Source: Sphingopyxis indica (lineage in GTDB: Bacteria; Pseudomonadota; Alphaproteobacteria; Sphingomonadales; Sphingomonadaceae). From it: a stretch of DNA of 64,000 bases. The position numbers and the translations under genes were made by a program. The DNA lies in assembly GCF_900188185.1 (NCBI RefSeq), contig NZ_FZPA01000006.1, positions 124,001 to 188,000 of the forward strand, read 5' to 3'. The notes beneath the pieces were generated by a model. The model saw nothing but the letters and a program-made list of their open reading frames with translations. It was not told the DNA's origin and searched no databases. Each line of letters begins with the position of its first letter. Positions within the stretch are counted from its first letter, which is position 1. This document shows positions 60,992 to 64,000 of this stretch, in pieces.

Positions 60992-63505
60992 ATGGCCGCC
61001 GACACCTCGTCCCATTTTCGCTACCGTCTGCGCCGCGACAGCAATGCCGTTCTCGGCTGGCTGCGCGAGATGTGGACGCGCCGCTGGTTCCGCTGGCTCG
61101 GCTATCTCGCCATTGCAGGGCTGCTCGGCCTCGCGCTGATCTGGGCGATCTTCGCGCGCGACCTGCCCTCGGTCGATCAGCTGCGCGACTATGAACCGCC
61201 GCTGCCGACGATGGTGCGCGACGGCGAGGGCAAGCCGGTACACAGCTATGCGCGCGAGCGCCGCGTCCAGCTCGACTACAGCGAATATCCGCCGCTGCTC
61301 GTCCGCGCCTTCCTCGCCGCCGAGGACCGCACCTTCTTTCAGCACGGCGGCATCGACTATCCCGGCATCGTCAGCGCGATCATCACCAATCTGCAGAACG
61401 ATGGCCGTCCCGTCGGCGCTTCGACGATCACCCAGCAGGTCGCGAAGAATCTGCTGCTCACCAACGAGGTCAGCTATACGCGCAAGATCCGCGAGGCGAT
61501 TCTCGCGAAGCGCATCGAGGCGGCGCTGTCCAAGGAACAGATCCTCGAACTCTATCTCAACGAAATCCCGCTCGGGCGTCGCAGCTTCGGGGTGCAGGCG
61601 GCGAGCCGCGCCTATTTCGACAAGGATGTCGATCAGCTCGCGCTGCACGAAATGGCCTTCCTCGCGATCCTGCCCAAGGCGCCCGAAACCTATGGCCGCG
61701 CGCGCAATGCCGAAAAGGCGCTGGCGCGGCGCAATTTCGTGCTCAAGGAAATGGAGCGCAACGGCTGGATCAGCAAGGCGCAGCGCGACGCCGCGCAGGC
61801 GCAGCCGCTCGGCCTGTCCGAAAGCGGCAATCGCGCGGTCGAGCAGGTTGGCGGCTATTATATGGAAGAGGTGCGCCGCCAGCTGATCGAGCAGTTCGGC
61901 GAAACCGCCGAGGACGGGCCGCACAGCGTCTATGCCGGCGGCCTGTGGGTGCGCACCGCCTATGACGACAAGATGCAGCAGGCGACGGCCAAGGCGCTGC
62001 GCGAAGGCATGATCCGTTACGACCGCGGCAAGGGCTGGTCGGGGCCGATCGCGACGATCGAGGCCGACGATCAATGGGCGAGCCGCCTCGCCTCGAGCTT
62101 CAAGACGGTCGACTATGCGGATTGGCGCATCGCCGCAGTGCTGTCGAAAACGGGCAGCGAGGCCCGCATCGGCTTTGCCGACGGCAGCACCGGCCGCCTG
62201 CCCGCGAGCGCGGCGCAGATGGGCTATCGCAAGCGCGGGACGAGCGCCTTCGTCGCGATGAAGCCCGGCGACCTGATCGCGGTCGCGCCGAGCGGCGGCG
62301 GCAGCTTTTCGCTCCGCAACATTCCCGAAGTGTCGGGCGGCATGGTTGTCGAAAGCCCGCATTCGGGCCGCATCTATGCGATGCAGGGCGGCTTCGACGT
62401 GCGCCTCTCCTCGTTCAACCGCGCGACGCAGGCCGAGCGCCAACCGGGCTCGACGATCAAGCCCTTCGTCTATGCGACCGCGCTCGACAATGGCATGACC
62501 CCCGCGACGATGATCGTCGACGGGCCGTTCTGCGTCTATCAGGGCGCCGGACTCGGCACCAAATGCTTCCGCAACTTCGGCAATTCGGGCGGCAGCGGCG
62601 AGCATACGATGCGCTGGGGCCTCGAACAGTCGCGCAACCTGATGACCGTGCGCACCGCGAGCCAGATCGGCATGGAGCCGATCGTGGAGACGATTCGGAC
62701 GATGGGGATCGGCCAGCACGAACCCTATCTTTCGACCGCGCTCGGCGCCGGGACGACGACGGTCGAGCGAATGGTCAACGCCTTTTCGATGCTCGCCAAT
62801 CACGGCCGCGCGCTGACCCCGCACCTGATCGACTATGTTCAGGACCGGCGCGGCAAGGTGATCCTGCCCCGGAACTGGCGCCCGTGCCAGGGCTGCAACA
62901 AGCCCGATTGGGACGGGCGGCCGATGCCGCGCTTCGCGCCCTCGGGCAAGCAGCTGATGGACCCGATGACCGCCTATCAGGTCGTCCACATGCTCGAAGG
63001 CGTCGTCCAGCGCGGCACCGCGCAGCGGCTGCGCGACCTCGGCGTACCGATGTTCGGCAAGACCGGGACGACGACGGGGCCGAAGGACGTCTGGTTCATC
63101 GGCGGCACGCCCGACATCGTCGCCGGCCTCTATCTGGGCTTCGACCAGCCGCGCAACATGGGCGGCTATGCGCAGGGCGGCAGCCTCGCCGCGCCGGTAT
63201 TCAAGCAATTCTATCAGGCCGCGCTCGCCGGCCGCCAGCCGGTGCCCTTCACCGCGCCCAGGAATATCCGCATGGTGCGCATCGACCGCCGTTCGGGCCG
63301 CCGCGTCTATGGCGCGTGGCCGACGAGCGATCCGAAAGCCTCGATCATCTGGGAGGCCTTCAAGCCCGAAAGCGAGCCCAGGCGGACGATCCGCGAAGAG
63401 GAAATCAAGCCGTCGAAGCCGGCCAAGCAGCCCGACGCGCCGGTCCAGCAGGGCGGGCGGCGCAGCGACGCCGACTTCCTGGAAGATCGCGACGGCATCA
63501 TCTGA
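60992..63505 (+). CDS. mrcA: Bifunctional penicillin-binding protein 1A
   Basis: The 837-residue class A PBP polymerises and cross-links peptidoglycan. It has one N-terminal membrane anchor (YLAIAGLLGLALIWAIFA, about 37-54). The GT51 glycosyltransferase domain has catalytic Glu in AAEDRTFFQHGG and GASTITQQVAKN near residue 145. An OB-like segment with KGWSGP follows. The transpeptidase domain has the nucleophile Ser487 in PGSTIKP, SRN in EQSRNLM, and KTG at Lys690 in MFGKTGTT. Length is normal. It belongs with amiC upstream and prfB 82 bp downstream. Confidence 0.95.
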   Translation: MAADTSSHFRYRLRRDSNAVLGWLREMWTRRWFRWLGYLAIAGLLGLALIWAIFARDLPSVDQLRDYEPPLPTMVRDGEGKPVHSYARERRVQLDYSEYPPLLVRAFLAAEDRTFFQHGGIDYPGIVSAIITNLQNDGRPVGASTITQQVAKNLLLTNEVSYTRKIREAILAKRIEAALSKEQILELYLNEIPLGRRSFGVQAASRAYFDKDVDQLALHEMAFLAILPKAPETYGRARNAEKALARRNFVLKEMERNGWISKAQRDAAQAQPLGLSESGNRAVEQVGGYYMEEVRRQLIEQFGETAEDGPHSVYAGGLWVRTAYDDKMQQATAKALREGMIRYDRGKGWSGPIATIEADDQWASRLASSFKTVDYADWRIAAVLSKTGSEARIGFADGSTGRLPASAAQMGYRKRGTSAFVAMKPGDLIAVAPSGGGSFSLRNIPEVSGGMVVESPHSGRIYAMQGGFDVRLSSFNRATQAERQPGSTIKPFVYATALDNGMTPATMIVDGPFCVYQGAGLGTKCFRNFGNSGGSGEHTMRWGLEQSRNLMTVRTASQIGMEPIVETIRTMGIGQHEPYLSTALGAGTTTVERMVNAFSMLANHGRALTPHLIDYVQDRRGKVILPRNWRPCQGCNKPDWDGRPMPRFAPSGKQLMDPMTAYQVVHMLEGVVQRGTAQRLRDLGVPMFGKTGTTTGPKDVWFIGGTPDIVAGLYLGFDQPRNMGGYAQGGSLAAPVFKQFYQAALAGRQPVPFTAPRNIRMVRIDRRSGRRVYGAWPTSDPKASIIWEAFKPESEPRRTIREEEIKPSKPAKQPDAPVQQGGRRSDADFLEDRDGII

Positions 63506-63587
63506 CGCCCGGCCGGCGGCGCGCGCGGGGCTTTTCCTCGGGCGCGCCAGCCACTAAGGCCGGACGCATCTATTCAGGAGCACAGAC

Positions 63588-64000
63588 ATGCGCGCCGAAG
63601 CGCAGGACCATATCGACAAGATCAACGCCGCGCTCGCGCTGCTGCGCCGCTTTCTCGACTGGGATCGCGCGCTGCGGCGGCTCGACGAGCTTAACGCCAA
63701 GGTCGAAGACCCGGCGCTTTGGGACAATCCAAAGGCGGCGCAAGAGGTGATGCGCGAACGCCGCCGCCTCGACGAGGCGGTCACCGCGACGCGCGCGATC
63801 GAAAAGGAAATGGCCGACACCGCCGAGCTGATCGAGCTTGCCGAGATGGAGGGCGACGAAGCGCTCGTCGACGATGCCGTCGAAAGCCTCGCCGCGCTCG
63901 CCGCGCGTGCCGAAGAGGATAAGGTCAAGGCGCTGCTCGCGGGCGAGGCCGACGGCAACGACGCCTATATCGAAGTCCATGCGGGCGCCGGCGGCACCGA
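63588..64000 (+). CDS. prfB: Peptide chain release factor 2, C-terminal part outside the window
   Basis: The frame opens with MRAEAQDHIDKINAALALL and, near residues 120-138, YIEVHAGAGGTE, the conserved RF2/RF1 domain. It releases peptides at UGA and UAA. It reads through the position of the E. coli programmed frameshift (LRRFLDWD, codons 20-26) without an internal stop, so this copy has no frameshift control. It is cut off at base 64000. The start at 63588 follows an AGGAG site. Confidence 0.93.
   Translation, partial: MRAEAQDHIDKINAALALLRRFLDWDRALRRLDELNAKVEDPALWDNPKAAQEVMRERRRLDEAVTATRAIEKEMADTAELIELAEMEGDEALVDDAVESLAALAARAEEDKVKALLAGEADGNDAYIEVHAGAGGT

Overview
The window is high-GC, gene-dense bacterial chromosome and reads as an alphaproteobacterium of the order Sphingomonadales, most like Sphingopyxis. 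The reasons are the protein sequences (MipZ next to panC, a DivK-type regulator, cysteine-free forms of L36, L33 and L28, an RNase E whose S1 domain is split by an acidic insert), a TonB-dependent receptor beside a TPR-sulfotransferase, and many short palindromic intergenic repeats. No rRNA, prophage, CRISPR array or complete insertion sequence was seen. I found 60 protein genes, two of them cut by the window ends, and one tRNA.

Layout. 0-12 kb holds mostly leftward housekeeping genes: rpmJ, rpoN, lptB, a phosphomannomutase and mipZ, then panC on the other strand, a Sel1 protein, a four-gene operon (DUF3572, HAD, RidA, FemAB-like) divergent from divK, and a DUF2269/SDR-DoxX pair. 12-16 kb holds a patatin lipase, two small unknown genes, a 270 bp MITE-like element, an Lrp regulator, rpmG and a TonB protein. 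16-28.5 kb holds gltX, nadE, prs, a TetR gene with a clear operator, a hisN-like phosphatase, a GFA protein, rpmI-rplT, an AraC regulator, pheST and tRNA-Gly(CCC). 28.6-39.6 kb holds the ppx-rlmE-S41 protease operon, a glycine-zipper protein, a phytase-esterase-like protein, rpmB, tadA, a sirtuin, dapB-nth, an OmpA-like protein and an M20 peptidase.

39.6-50.1 kb is the most accessory-looking part. A TetR repressor and a Rieske oxygenase start only 33 bp apart, across a 22 bp dyad. The Rieske gene is followed by a flavin monooxygenase and a PYROXD2/CrtI-like oxidoreductase. These face a convergent operon of a TonB-dependent receptor and an APC permease, with a TPR-sulfotransferase upstream. 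Together they look like an uptake and oxidation module for an unidentified, perhaps amino-acid- or betaine-like, compound.

50.2-64 kb holds envelope and RNA genes: a DsbA-like protein with a very long N-terminal extension, an M48-TPR protease, rne with a hairpin touching its ribosome binding site, amiC, mrcA and the start of prfB. A three-gene cassette (ALO-type flavin oxidase, DSD1-type PLP enzyme, TetR) lies between amiC and mrcA, bracketed by palindromic repeats.

Palindromic repeats of at least seven kinds occupy many intergenic gaps and are listed individually.
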